Below, piece after piece: positions 42,760 through 50,938 of a stretch of DNA of 64,000 nt. Numbering within the stretch: the first letter of the stretch is position 1; each line of letters begins with the position of its first letter. The notes beneath the pieces were generated by a model. That model ran no database searches, was not told where the DNA came from, and saw only the letters and a program-made list of their open reading frames with translations. Origin of the DNA: Cellulomonas phragmiteti (GTDB lineage Bacteria; Actinomycetota; Actinomycetes; Actinomycetales; Cellulomonadaceae); the NCBI RefSeq assembly GCF_016862775.1, contig NZ_BONP01000001.1:1-64000 (forward strand). Reading direction: 5' to 3'. A program made the translations under genes and the position numbers.

Positions 42760-43938
42760 ATGTCCCGGACGTCGAACCCGATCGCCGCCCGCACCGCGAG
42801 CCCCGTCCAGCGCCAGCTGCGGCCGACCGCCAAGGTGCTCCCCGAGCACGCCCGCGCGCACAACCGCTCCCTGGTCCTGGGCCACCTGTTCCACGAGGGT
42901 CCGTCGTCCCGCGCGGACATCGCCCGCAGCACGGGCCTCACCCGCGTCACGGTCTCGGACCTCGTCGCGGCGCTGCTCGCCGAGGGTCTCGTGGCCGACC
43001 TGGGGGTCCGCGCCGAGAGCCGCGTCGGCAAGCCCGCGACGCTCGTCGGGCTGCGGTCGTCCGAGCACCACGTGGTCGTCGTCGACCTCGCCGACGACGC
43101 CACGGTGCACGGCGCCGTCATGACCCTCGTCGGTGACGTCGTCGTCCGGGAGCACGTCACCGGTGCGGGCGCCACGGGCACCGCCGCCGTCACCCTCGTG
43201 GAGGACCTGTGCCGGCGCCTCGTCGAGCGGGCCAGCCGGCCCGTCATCGGCGTCGGGATCTCGTCGCCGGGCGTGATCGACGCCGGCGGACGCGTCGTCG
43301 AGGCGCCCAACCGCGGCTGGTACGGCGAGCCCCTGGCGGCACGGCTGACGGGCGTGCTGGGCCTGCCGGTCCACGTCGCCAACGACGCCAACACCCGCGC
43401 CCTCGGCGAGTACACGTACGGCGGCGCCGCGGCCGACGCCATGATCGTCACCGTCGGCCAGGGGGTGGGCGCCGGCATGCTCGTCGACGGCGCGCTCGTC
43501 CGCGGCCGCGGGCACGCCGCCGGCGAGATCGGCCACGTGACCGTCGTCGACGAGGACACCGCCGGCGAGACGCCCGAGCCGTGCGCGTGCGGACGCACGG
43601 GCTGCCTCGAGACCGTGCTGAGCGCGCCGGCCCTGCGCCGTCGTACCGCCGGTCTGACCCCCCAGGACGCCGACGCCACGCTCGCGTCGGTCGGACGGAT
43701 GCTGGGCCGCGCCCTGGCACCCGTCGTCAGTGCGCTCAACCTCGCCGAGGTCCTGCTCTCCGGCCCCCCGGAGCTGCTCGACGGTTCGCTGCGCGAGGCC
43801 GTGGCGACCACCCTCCGCGACCGCACGATGCCCGTCATCGGGCACGACCTGCGGGTCCGGATGGCGGCGCTCGACGAGGACGCGGCACTCGCAGGTGCCG
43901 CCGTGCTCGTCCTGTCCGGACAGCTCGGGATCACGTGA
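42760..43938 (+). CDS. ROK-family transcriptional repressor of amino-sugar uptake
   Basis: The 392-residue protein has an N-terminal winged helix (NRSLVLGHLFHEGPSSRADIARSTGLTRVTVSDLVAALL) and a ROK sugar-sensing domain with VANDANTRALGEYTYGG, GVGAGMLVDGALVRG, AGEIGHVTV and the zinc motif CACGRTGCLE. Proteins of this type (NagC, XylR) release DNA when they bind a sugar or sugar phosphate. It precedes the transporter and nagB and probably controls both itself and the transport genes. The ATG lies at the predicted transcript start. Confidence 0.9.
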   Translation: MSRTSNPIAARTASPVQRQLRPTAKVLPEHARAHNRSLVLGHLFHEGPSSRADIARSTGLTRVTVSDLVAALLAEGLVADLGVRAESRVGKPATLVGLRSSEHHVVVVDLADDATVHGAVMTLVGDVVVREHVTGAGATGTAAVTLVEDLCRRLVERASRPVIGVGISSPGVIDAGGRVVEAPNRGWYGEPLAARLTGVLGLPVHVANDANTRALGEYTYGGAAADAMIVTVGQGVGAGMLVDGALVRGRGHAAGEIGHVTVVDEDTAGETPEPCACGRTGCLETVLSAPALRRRTAGLTPQDADATLASVGRMLGRALAPVVSALNLAEVLLSGPPELLDGSLREAVATTLRDRTMPVIGHDLRVRMAALDEDAALAGAAVLVLSGQLGIT

Positions 43939-43993
43939 CGGTCCCGAGCAGGCCGGGGTCGGCTCGCCGTCACGTGACGACCGCGAGCCGACC
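43924..43993. repeat. Two nested palindromes sharing TCACGTGACG
   Basis: CTCGGGA...TCCCGAG (43924-43930/43942-43948) and GGTCGGCTCGC...GCGAGCCGACC (43957-43967/43983-43993) both carry TCACGTGACG in their loops (43931-43940 and 43970-43979). The first straddles the end of the ROK gene. The second may terminate transcription; the repeated loop motif might be an operator for the downstream transporter genes. Confidence 0.6.
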
Positions 43994-44065
43994 TTCCTGC
44001 AGTCGGTAGCACCACCCATCGGCGTCGTCGTCGACGATCGCCTCGCACACGGGAGGAACCCCCAC

Positions 44066-45343
44066 GTGAAGATCCTACGTTTCGGCGCCGTCGGACTGGC
44101 GGCCGCACTGACCCTGACCGCCTGCTCCGGGGGCGGCGACGCCGGCACCGGCGACGCGACCGGCGGTGCGCAGGGCGCCGAGATCCGCGTCTGGCTCGTC
44201 GGCACCGACACCCCCGACGAGGCGCGCGAGTACCTGAAGAGCACGTTCGAGGAGGAGAACCCCGGCTCGACGCTCACGATCGAGGAGCAGTCCTGGACGG
44301 GCCTGGTCGACAAGCTCACGACCGCGCTGTCGTCGTCCGACTCGCCCGACGTGGTCGAGGTCGGCAACACGCAGGCCGCGACGTTCACGTCGGCCGGGTA
44401 CTTCGCGCCCCTGGACGACATCGCGCAGGACCTCGGCGGCGACGACCTGCTGCCCGGCTTCGTCAAGGCCGGCACCTGGGAGGACACGTTCTACGCCGCC
44501 CCGTACTACGCGGGCTCGCGCATCGTGTTCTACAGCGAGCAGGTGCTCGGCAGCACGCCGGTCCCCACGACGCTCGACGAGTACGTCGCCACCGCGACGT
44601 CCCTGCGGACCGCCGACCGGTCGGGCCTGTGGTTCCCCGGGCAGGACTGGTACAACGCCCTGCCCTTCGTCTGGGAGAACGGCGGCTTCATCGCCGAGCC
44701 GGGCGACGACGGCACGTGGGAGGCCGGCTTCTCGTCCCCGGGCGGCATCGCCGGCCTGCGGCAGGTGCAGGACCTCATGACCAACGCGTCCAACGCACCC
44801 AAGGACGGCGACGAGGCCGAGCTGCAGGTGCCCTTCTGCGCCGGCCAGACGACGTTCCTGTCGGCGCCCAACTGGATCCGCTGGTCCATCCAGGCGCCCG
44901 CCGACGCCGAGACGCCCGGCTGCGCCGACACCTTCGGCGCCGACCTGCACGCCTTCCCGCTGCCCGGCGCCACCGCCGGCGAGACCGCCAAGGTCTTCGC
45001 GGGGGGCTCGAACGTCGCGGTCGCCACCAGGTCCGCGAACGTGGACCTGGCCAAGAAGGCCCTGACGATCATGCTCTCGGAGGAGTACCAGACGATCCTG
45101 GCGGAGAACTCGATGATCCCGGCCCGGATCTCGCTCGCCTCGGCGCTGCCCGACGACGAGTTCACGCAGGCGTCCGCCGCCGCGGCGGCCAACGCCGAGC
45201 TCACGCCCGCGACCCCCAAGTGGGGCGACGTCGAGGCCCAGAAGGTCATCCAGGACGCCCTGGTGCAGATCGCGCAGGGCGGCGACGTCGAGACGATCGC
45301 CGCGGAGCTCGACGCGACCATCGAGTCCATCCTCAACGGCTGA
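44066..45343 (+). CDS. Sugar ABC transporter substrate-binding lipoprotein
   Basis: The 425-residue precursor has a lipoprotein signal (LAAALTLTAC, lipid on Cys20) and an extracellular family 1 solute-binding fold (IRVWLVGTDTPDEAREYLKSTFEEENPGSTL, later YYAGSRIVFYSEQVLGSTPVP and GGSNVAVATRSANVDLAKKAL). The operon's ROK kinase and NagB suggest GlcNAc or chitobiose as ligand, like NgcE in Streptomyces. GGAGG precedes the GTG start. A strong hairpin follows the gene. Confidence 0.9.
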   Translation: MKILRFGAVGLAAALTLTACSGGGDAGTGDATGGAQGAEIRVWLVGTDTPDEAREYLKSTFEEENPGSTLTIEEQSWTGLVDKLTTALSSSDSPDVVEVGNTQAATFTSAGYFAPLDDIAQDLGGDDLLPGFVKAGTWEDTFYAAPYYAGSRIVFYSEQVLGSTPVPTTLDEYVATATSLRTADRSGLWFPGQDWYNALPFVWENGGFIAEPGDDGTWEAGFSSPGGIAGLRQVQDLMTNASNAPKDGDEAELQVPFCAGQTTFLSAPNWIRWSIQAPADAETPGCADTFGADLHAFPLPGATAGETAKVFAGGSNVAVATRSANVDLAKKALTIMLSEEYQTILAENSMIPARISLASALPDDEFTQASAAAAANAELTPATPKWGDVEAQKVIQDALVQIAQGGDVETIAAELDATIESILNG

Positions 45344-45353
45344 CCGGGCAGGC

Positions 45354-45386
45354 CCGGCCGGGCCCGCGCGACGCGGGCCCGGCCGG
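45354..45386 (+). terminator. Strong intercistronic hairpin after the binding-protein gene
   Basis: CCGGCCGGGCCCGCG (45354-45368) and CGCGGGCCCGGCCGG (45372-45386) form a perfect 15-bp stem with a 3-base loop, 20 bases before the first permease start. It probably ends a share of transcripts or protects the 3' end of the binding-protein message, giving more binding protein than permease. Confidence 0.75.
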
Positions 45387-45406
45387 ACCGTCGACGGAGG
45401 GACACC

Positions 45407-46363
45407 ATGAGCTCCACCACGCTCCCGGCCGCGCCGCCGAGCGCCGCGCCGGTGCCGCGCGCCACCCGCGCGATCACGCCCGCGCGCCTACTGCCGTGGC
45501 TGCTGCTGACGCCGAGCCTCGTCGTGCTCGTCGTCGTCACCGGCTACCCGCTGGTGCGCATGCTGTGGCTGTCGGTCCACGAGTACGAGCGCGCCCAGCT
45601 GCTCGGCGTGCCGGCGCCGTTCGTCGGCCTCGACAACTACGTCGCCACGCTCACCGACGCGCGCTTCTGGGCGGTGACGGCACGCAGCTTCGCGTTCATG
45701 CTCGTGTGCGTCACCCTGACGATCACCGTCGGGACGCTCGTCGCGCTGCTGCTCATGCGGCTGGGCCGGGTGATGCGGCTTGTCCTGTCGATCGGGCTGC
45801 TGCTGGCCTGGGCGATGCCCCCGCTGGCCGCCATGCTCGTCTGGGGCTGGATCTTCGACACCCAGTACGGCGTGGTCAACCACCTGCTGACGTCGCTGAC
45901 CGGCGCCGACTGGATGGGCCACTCGTGGCTCATCTCGCCGCTGTCCTTCTTCACCGTGGCGGCCCTGGTCATCGTCTGGGGCGCGATCCCGTTCGTGGCG
46001 TTCACGCTGTACGCGGGCTTCACGCAGATCCCCGGGGAGGTCCTGGAGGCCGCGCAGCTCGACGGGGCGAGCGCCCGGCAGCGCTTCTTCGGGGTGCAGG
46101 TGCCGTACGTCCGGACCATCTACGTCGTGCTCATCGTGCTGTCGATGATCTGGGACCTCAAGGTCTTCACGCAGATCTTCGTGCTGCAGGGCATCGGCGG
46201 GGTGAAGTCGCAGACCAGCACGCTGGGCGTCTACATCTACGAGATGGGCATGGCCCAGGGGCACTACGGGGCCGCCAGCGCGATCGCCGTCATCTTCACG
46301 ATCATCATGCTCGCGATCTCCGCGTACTACGTGCGCGCCACGATCACGGAGGAGCAGCTGTGA
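45407..46363 (+). CDS. Sugar ABC transporter permease (MalF/UgpA type)
   Basis: The 318-residue protein has six membrane helices, beginning LPWLLLTPSLVVLVVVTGYPLVRMLWLSV, and the EAA loop (GEVLEAAQLDGASARQRFFGVQVP) that docks the ATPase. It forms the channel with the next gene product. Its stop overlaps that gene's start by 4 bases. Confidence 0.93.
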   Translation: MSSTTLPAAPPSAAPVPRATRAITPARLLPWLLLTPSLVVLVVVTGYPLVRMLWLSVHEYERAQLLGVPAPFVGLDNYVATLTDARFWAVTARSFAFMLVCVTLTITVGTLVALLLMRLGRVMRLVLSIGLLLAWAMPPLAAMLVWGWIFDTQYGVVNHLLTSLTGADWMGHSWLISPLSFFTVAALVIVWGAIPFVAFTLYAGFTQIPGEVLEAAQLDGASARQRFFGVQVPYVRTIYVVLIVLSMIWDLKVFTQIFVLQGIGGVKSQTSTLGVYIYEMGMAQGHYGAASAIAVIFTIIMLAISAYYVRATITEEQL

Positions 46364-47286
46364 GCCTCGCACCCGCCGGCGCCGCGCCGACCGCCGTCGC
46401 CCCGTCGCCCCCGCCGCGCACCGCCGCGGTCGTGCGCCGCCGCCCCGCGCGCCGGACCGCGGCCTCGGTCGGCTGGGGCGTCGTGGCGGCGCTGCTCGCC
46501 GCCGCCTTCGCCTTCCCGGTCTACTGGATGGTCAACACGTCCCTCCTGCCGACCAACCTCATCTCGGGTCCGGAGCTGCACCTGTGGCCCGACCAGCTCA
46601 CGCTGCGCAACTACGACACGGCGATCTTCCGGCAGGAGCGCTCGCCGTTCCTGCCGGCGCTCGGCAACTCGCTGCAGGTGACGTTCCTCGTGCTGGTCGC
46701 CTCGATGGTCCTGGCGTTCTTCGCGTCCCTGGCCGTCACGCGCTTCCGGTTCCGCGGGCGCAAGGCGTTCGTGCTGTCGATCCTCGTCATCCAGATGGTG
46801 CCGGGCGAGGCGATGATGATCTCGGTGTTCCAGCTGGTCGACTCCTGGCGGCTGCTCAACACCGTGATCGCGCTGGGCGTGGTGTACCTCGCCGGGGTGC
46901 TGCCCTTCACCATCTGGACGCTGCGGGGCTTCGTCAACGGTGTCCCCGTGGAGCTCGAGGAGGCCGCCATGATCGACGGCTGCTCGCGACCGCGCGCGTT
47001 CTGGAAGGTGACGTTCCCGCTGCTGGCTCCGGGGCTCGTGGCGACGGGCGTGTTCGCGTTCCTGCAGGCGTGGAACGAGTTCATGATGGCCCTGATCATC
47101 ATGACCCGGCCCGAGTCCATGACGCTGCCCGTGTGGCTGCGCACGTTCCAGCAGGCCACCAAGTCGACCGACTGGGGTGCGCTCATGGCCGGCTCCGTGC
47201 TCGTGGCGGTCCCGGTCGTCGTCTTCTTCCTCATCGTGCAGGGGCGCATGACCGGTGGTCTGGTGTCCGGGGCGGTCAAGGGCTGA
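46360..47286 (+). CDS. Sugar ABC transporter permease (MalG/UgpE type)
   Basis: The 308-residue protein has a Pro/Arg-rich cytosolic N-terminus and six helices. The EAA loop reads VELEEAAMIDGCSRPRAFWKVTFPLL, followed by the FAFLQAWNEFMMALI helix. It is the second half of the channel. No ATPase gene follows; in related actinobacteria such transporters use a shared MsiK ATPase coded elsewhere. Confidence 0.93.
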   Translation: MSLAPAGAAPTAVAPSPPPRTAAVVRRRPARRTAASVGWGVVAALLAAAFAFPVYWMVNTSLLPTNLISGPELHLWPDQLTLRNYDTAIFRQERSPFLPALGNSLQVTFLVLVASMVLAFFASLAVTRFRFRGRKAFVLSILVIQMVPGEAMMISVFQLVDSWRLLNTVIALGVVYLAGVLPFTIWTLRGFVNGVPVELEEAAMIDGCSRPRAFWKVTFPLLAPGLVATGVFAFLQAWNEFMMALIIMTRPESMTLPVWLRTFQQATKSTDWGALMAGSVLVAVPVVVFFLIVQGRMTGGLVSGAVKG

Positions 47287-47289
47287 CCC

Positions 47290-48315
47290 ATGGACGCCAC
47301 GATCCCGGGGGGGAGCCCTGCCGTGCCCGCTGCGCACCACGACGCCGCGCCCCACGACGTCGCGCACCCGGACCCGCGCGCGCCCGGCTGGGCCGTGGGG
47401 GTCGACATCGGCGGCACCAAGGTCCAGGCCGCCCTGCTGGACCCCGACGGCCGCGTCGTGGGGACCCGACGCCGTGCGACGCGCCCCGGGCCGGACGGGC
47501 TCGTCGCCGCCGTGACGACGACGGTGCGGGAGCTCGCCGCGGAGCACGGCGTCCCGGTCGGCGCGCTCGCCGGCACCGGCATCGGCGTGCCGGGCGTCGT
47601 CGACCCCGTCACCGGGTCCGTGGAGCACGCCGTCAACGTGGGCGTCGAGCGGCCGTTCGCGCTGGCGGCGGCCGTCGCCGACGCCCTCGGCGCCGGGGCG
47701 CGCGTGCGCGTCGAGAACGACCTCAACGTCGCCGTGCTCGGTGCCGCGCACACCATGGCGTCGTCGTTCGCGCACCGGGACCTCGCGTTCCTCGCGCTGG
47801 GCACCGGCGTCGCCGCAGGGCTGCTGCTCGACGGCACGCTGCGGCGCGGCTCGCACCGCGCGGCGGGCGAGGTGGGGCACCTGACGCTCGTGCCCGACGG
47901 GCTGCCGTGCAAGTGCGGGCAGCGCGGCTGCGTCGAGCAGTACGCCTCGGGCAGCGCGCTCGACGCGGCGTGGCCGTCGCGCGACGGCCGGCCGGCGCCC
48001 GTCGCCGTGTTCGAGGCCGCGGCGGCGGGCGACCCGCGTGCCGTGGCGGTGCGGGACCGGTTCGTGTGGGCCGTCGCGGGGGCGGTGCGGATCCTCGTCC
48101 TCACGTGCGACGTCGACCACGTGGTGGTGGGCGGCGGGGTCAGCGGCGTGGGCGAGCCCCTGCTGGGGGCGGTGCGCGTCGAGCTCGAGCGCGAGACCGC
48201 GGCGTCGCCGTTCCTGGCGTCGCTGCGGCTGGCGGACCGCGTGCACCTCGCGCCGCAGGACGTTCCGGTGGGCGCAGTGGGCGCCGCGCTGGTGGGACGA
48301 GGGGAGATCGTCTGA
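47290..48315 (+). CDS. ROK-family sugar kinase (probably N-acetylglucosamine kinase)
   Basis: The 341-residue protein has the phosphate-binding VGVDIGGTKVQAALL (Asp39), a catalytic-loop region VENDLNVAVLGAA, GTGVAAGLLLDGTLRRG and the zinc motif CKCGQRGCVEQ. Unlike the regulator at 42760 it lacks a DNA-binding domain; the first 33 residues are His/Ala/Pro-rich. With NagB directly downstream (TGATG overlap), phosphorylation of GlcNAc is the likely reaction, though glucose or glucosamine cannot be excluded. A NagA deacetylase is not encoded here. Confidence 0.85.
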   Translation: MDATIPGGSPAVPAAHHDAAPHDVAHPDPRAPGWAVGVDIGGTKVQAALLDPDGRVVGTRRRATRPGPDGLVAAVTTTVRELAAEHGVPVGALAGTGIGVPGVVDPVTGSVEHAVNVGVERPFALAAAVADALGAGARVRVENDLNVAVLGAAHTMASSFAHRDLAFLALGTGVAAGLLLDGTLRRGSHRAAGEVGHLTLVPDGLPCKCGQRGCVEQYASGSALDAAWPSRDGRPAPVAVFEAAAAGDPRAVAVRDRFVWAVAGAVRILVLTCDVDHVVVGGGVSGVGEPLLGAVRVELERETAASPFLASLRLADRVHLAPQDVPVGAVGAALVGRGEIV

Positions 48316-49097
48316 TGGAGGTCGTCATCGCACCGCGTGACGAGCTGGCGCGGCTCGCGGCGGACGCGGTCGAGCGGCTGCTGGTCGCCCGGCCGGACGC
48401 GGTGCTGGGGCTCGCGACGGGGTCCAGCCCGCTGGCCGTCTACGACGAGCTGGCGCGCCGGCACGCGCAGGAGGGGCTGTCGTTCGCGCGGGCGCGCGCG
48501 TTCCTGCTCGACGAGTACGTGGGCCTGGCGGCGGACCACCCGCAGCGCTACCGCACCGTCATCGACACCGAGCTGGTCTCGCGCGTCGACCTCGCGCCGG
48601 ACGCGGTCCACGCCCCGGACGGGCTCGCGGCCGACCTGCCCGCGGCGTGCGCGGCGTACGAGGAGGCGATCCGTGCGGCGGGCGGTGTCGACCTGCAGCT
48701 GCTCGGCATCGGCACCGACGGGCACGTCGCGTTCAACGAGCCCGGCTCGTCCCTGGCGTCGCGCACGCGCATCAAGACCCTCACGCGCCAGACGCGCCAG
48801 GACAACGCCAGGTTCTTCGACGGCGACGTCGACGCGGTCCCCACGCACTGCCTCACGCAGGGCCTCGCGACGATCATGGCGGCACGGCACCTCGTCCTGA
48901 TCGCGACGGGTCGGGGCAAGGCGCAGGCCGTGCACCAGCTCGTCGAGGGGCCGGTGAGCGCGCTGTGGCCGGCGACCGTGCTGCAGCTGCACCCGCACGT
49001 GACGGTGCTCGTCGACGACGCCGCCGCCGGCCGGCTGCAGCTGGCCGGCCACTACCGCGAGACGTACGCGGGCAAGCCGGCCTGGCAGCACCTGTGA
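48315..49097 (+). CDS. nagB: Glucosamine-6-phosphate deaminase
   Basis: The 260-residue enzyme turns glucosamine-6-phosphate into fructose-6-phosphate and ammonia. Family marks are LGLATGSSPLAVYDEL, the catalytic LLDEYVGL (Asp66), QLLGIGTDGHVAFNEPGSS with the His/Glu pair and GRGKAQAVHQLVEGPVSALWPAT. It closes the amino-sugar operon. Confidence 0.95.
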   Translation: MEVVIAPRDELARLAADAVERLLVARPDAVLGLATGSSPLAVYDELARRHAQEGLSFARARAFLLDEYVGLAADHPQRYRTVIDTELVSRVDLAPDAVHAPDGLAADLPAACAAYEEAIRAAGGVDLQLLGIGTDGHVAFNEPGSSLASRTRIKTLTRQTRQDNARFFDGDVDAVPTHCLTQGLATIMAARHLVLIATGRGKAQAVHQLVEGPVSALWPATVLQLHPHVTVLVDDAAAGRLQLAGHYRETYAGKPAWQHL

Positions 49098-49103
49098 CCG
49101 TCG

Positions 49104-49121
49104 GCCGCGCGCCTGCGCGGC
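49104..49121. terminator. Terminator hairpin between nagB and the convergent GntR gene
   Basis: GCCGCGC (49104-49110) pairs with GCGCGGC (49115-49121) around a 4-base loop, just after the nagB stop. Confidence 0.6.
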
Positions 49122-49127
49122 GCCGGG

Positions 49128-49490
49128 TCAGCCGAGCAGGGCGCCGCGGACCAGGTCGAGGGCCTCGTCGGGGGTGAGGCCGGCGGCGCGGGCGGCGCGC
49201 ACGTAGGCCGTCGCCGCGTGGCGGGCGGTGACGTGGGCGGGGACCGCGTCGTCGGCCACCACCGTCCCCGAGCGGCGCCGGGTGACGACGACGCCCGCGA
49301 GCTCGAGCTCGCGGAAGGCGCGGGCGACGGTGCCGGGGGCGACGCCCAGGTCGGTCGCCAGGGCGCGGATCGTCGGCAGCCGGTCGCCCGGCTGCAGCCG
49401 GCCCGCCGCGACGTGCGCGACGACCTGGGTGCGGACCTGCTCGTAGACGGGCACGCCGGAGGTCACGTCGACCTCGACGTGGACGCTCAC
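49128..49490 (-). CDS. GntR-family regulator, YtrA type
   Basis: The 120-residue protein is almost only a winged helix: VPVYEQVRTQVVAHVAAGRLQPGDRLPTIRALATDLGVAPGTVARAFRELELAGVVVTRRRSGTVV, followed by a short dimerisation helix. The absence of a large effector domain is typical of the YtrA subgroup, which usually represses an adjacent transporter or membrane operon. Its start overlaps the stop of the upstream membrane protein gene by GTGA. Confidence 0.9.
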   Translation of the reverse strand: MSVHVEVDVTSGVPVYEQVRTQVVAHVAAGRLQPGDRLPTIRALATDLGVAPGTVARAFRELELAGVVVTRRRSGTVVADDAVPAHVTARHAATAYVRAARAAGLTPDEALDLVRGALLG

Positions 49491-50431
49491 GCGGGCACCG
49501 GCGCGGGTGCGGTCGCGGTCCCGCGGGCGGCGCGTGCGAGCGCGACCCCGGTGACGACGAGCGTCGCGACGAGGACGAGCGGTGCCGCGGCGAGGGCGGC
49601 GGTGCCGAGCGTGTGCGCGACGGGCTCGGTCGACGTGGTCCACACGTCGTCGACGGCCCACCGCGACGTCGCGGCGTTGCGCAGCGCGTTCCCGGCGGCG
49701 AGCAGGACGCCCGCCAGGGTGCCGCCGACGACGAGCTGCACGGCCGCCAGGACGCGTCGGCCCGCGGCCAGCCGCAGCCGGGTGTCGTCGGCCGTGGACA
49801 CCTGCGCGACGGCGGGGCGGGAGGCCACCAGGTGCAGCGTCAGGAGGGTGGCCAGGAGCAGCACGACGACGGCCGCGGCGATCGGCACGCCGTACGCGGC
49901 GCCCGGGTACGGCCCGGCCTGCGAGAGCGACAGGTCGTCGGGCTGCACCGTGACCGTGCGACCGTCCGGGTGGGCCGAGACGCCGGTGGCGAGCAGGACC
50001 AGGAGGAGGGCGGCCGACCAGCCGAGGACGAGCGCGGTCAGAGGGCGGGGGGCGACGTCCCGGGCGGTGCGCCGTGCGAGCGACGCGCGGCGCACCGGTG
50101 CGGCGGGTCCGGGCCACGTCCGCTCGCCGACCGCCGCCACGAGGAGCGCGACCACGCCGGCCACGGCCGGTGCGCACCCGAGCGCGATGCCCTGGTCGGG
50201 GCCGAAGGGGAGCGAGGCGGGCAGTGCGACGGCGACGACCAGCAGCGCCGTCCACGACGCGGCCGCGACGAGCGCGGCGTGGCGCCGGGCGCCGGCGTAG
50301 GCCTCGGGCGAGGTCTCGACGTCCTCGCCGGTCGCCGGGCGCCGGGACGTGACGGCCGTGACGACGACCGTGCCGAGCAGGGCCAGGACGGCGAGCGGCA
50401 GGAGCAGGAGCAGGAGCACGAGCAGGCGCAC
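49487..50431 (-). CDS. Multi-helix membrane protein paired with the YtrA-type regulator
   Basis: The 314-residue protein has a hydrophobic N-terminal helix (LLVLLLLLLPLAVLALLGTVVVTAVT) and about six further helices, with a soluble loop near HPDGRTVTVQPDDLSLSQAGPYP. The arrangement recalls DUF1648-type membrane proteins found with YtrA regulators, but I see no decisive motif. GGAGG precedes the GTG at 50431. Probably regulated by the GntR protein it is cotranscribed with. Confidence 0.7.
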   Translation of the reverse strand: MRLLVLLLLLLPLAVLALLGTVVVTAVTSRRPATGEDVETSPEAYAGARRHAALVAAASWTALLVVAVALPASLPFGPDQGIALGCAPAVAGVVALLVAAVGERTWPGPAAPVRRASLARRTARDVAPRPLTALVLGWSAALLLVLLATGVSAHPDGRTVTVQPDDLSLSQAGPYPGAAYGVPIAAAVVVLLLATLLTLHLVASRPAVAQVSTADDTRLRLAAGRRVLAAVQLVVGGTLAGVLLAAGNALRNAATSRWAVDDVWTTSTEPVAHTLGTAALAAAPLVLVATLVVTGVALARAARGTATAPAPVPA

Positions 50432-50452
50432 GGGGCCCTCCGGTGGGCGTCG

Positions 50453-50474
50453 GTCAATGTATCGACACTTTGAC
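50453..50474. promoter_or_regulatory. Operator-like inverted repeat upstream of the GntR operon
   Basis: GTCAATGT (50453-50460) and ACTTTGAC (50467-50474) are reverse complements at 7 of 8 positions around ATCGAC, in a locally AT-rich patch 22 bases before the membrane protein start. A plausible binding site for the GntR-type repressor. Confidence 0.5.
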
Positions 50475-50553
50475 ACATACCTTCCGTGTCGTCCAGGTCC
50501 GTCGCGGAGGGCGCGACACGGTCGCCTCACCCCGGGACGTCGGACCCCCGACG

Positions 50554-50559
50554 TACGAT
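50554..50559 (+). promoter_or_regulatory. -10 element TACGAT, leaderless promoter
   Basis: TACGAT ends 7 bases before the ATG at 50567. Confidence 0.5.
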
Positions 50560-50566
50560 GTGCGCC

Positions 50567-50938
50567 ATGAGCGAGCCGACCCCGCCGACAGGACCCGACG
50601 ACCCGTTCGGCCCCCAGGGCGGCACCTCGCTCCTCGAGCGCACGGAGACCGGCGAGCAGGTCGAGCCGGGGGACCACGAGCGCTTCGCGCACTACGTGCG
50701 CAAGGAGAAGATCATGGAGTCCGCGATGACCGGCAAGCCGGTCATCGCCCTGTGCGGCAAGGTCTGGGTGCCGGGCCGCGACCCCAACAAGTTCCCGGTG
50801 TGCCCGATCTGCAAGGAGGTCTACGACGGCCTGCGTGCCCCGCAGGACGGCGACGGCGACTCCGGCGGCGGGGGTGGGCGCGGCTTCCTCGGCTTCGGCC
50901 GCGGCAAGGGCTCCGGCTCCGGCGCGGGCGGCGCGTGA
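50567..50938 (+). CDS. DUF3039 protein
   Basis: The 123-residue protein has the DUF3039 core: TSLLERTETGEQVEPGDHERFAHYVRKEKIMESAMTGKPVIALCGKVWVPGRDPNKFPVCPICKEVYDGL. The Cys of ALCGK with CPIC suggests a small zinc site. A Gly/Ser-rich tail follows. The function is unknown. It overlaps the helicase gene start by GTGA, and that linkage suggests a shared nucleic-acid role. Confidence 0.88.
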   Translation: MSEPTPPTGPDDPFGPQGGTSLLERTETGEQVEPGDHERFAHYVRKEKIMESAMTGKPVIALCGKVWVPGRDPNKFPVCPICKEVYDGLRAPQDGDGDSGGGGGRGFLGFGRGKGSGSGAGGA

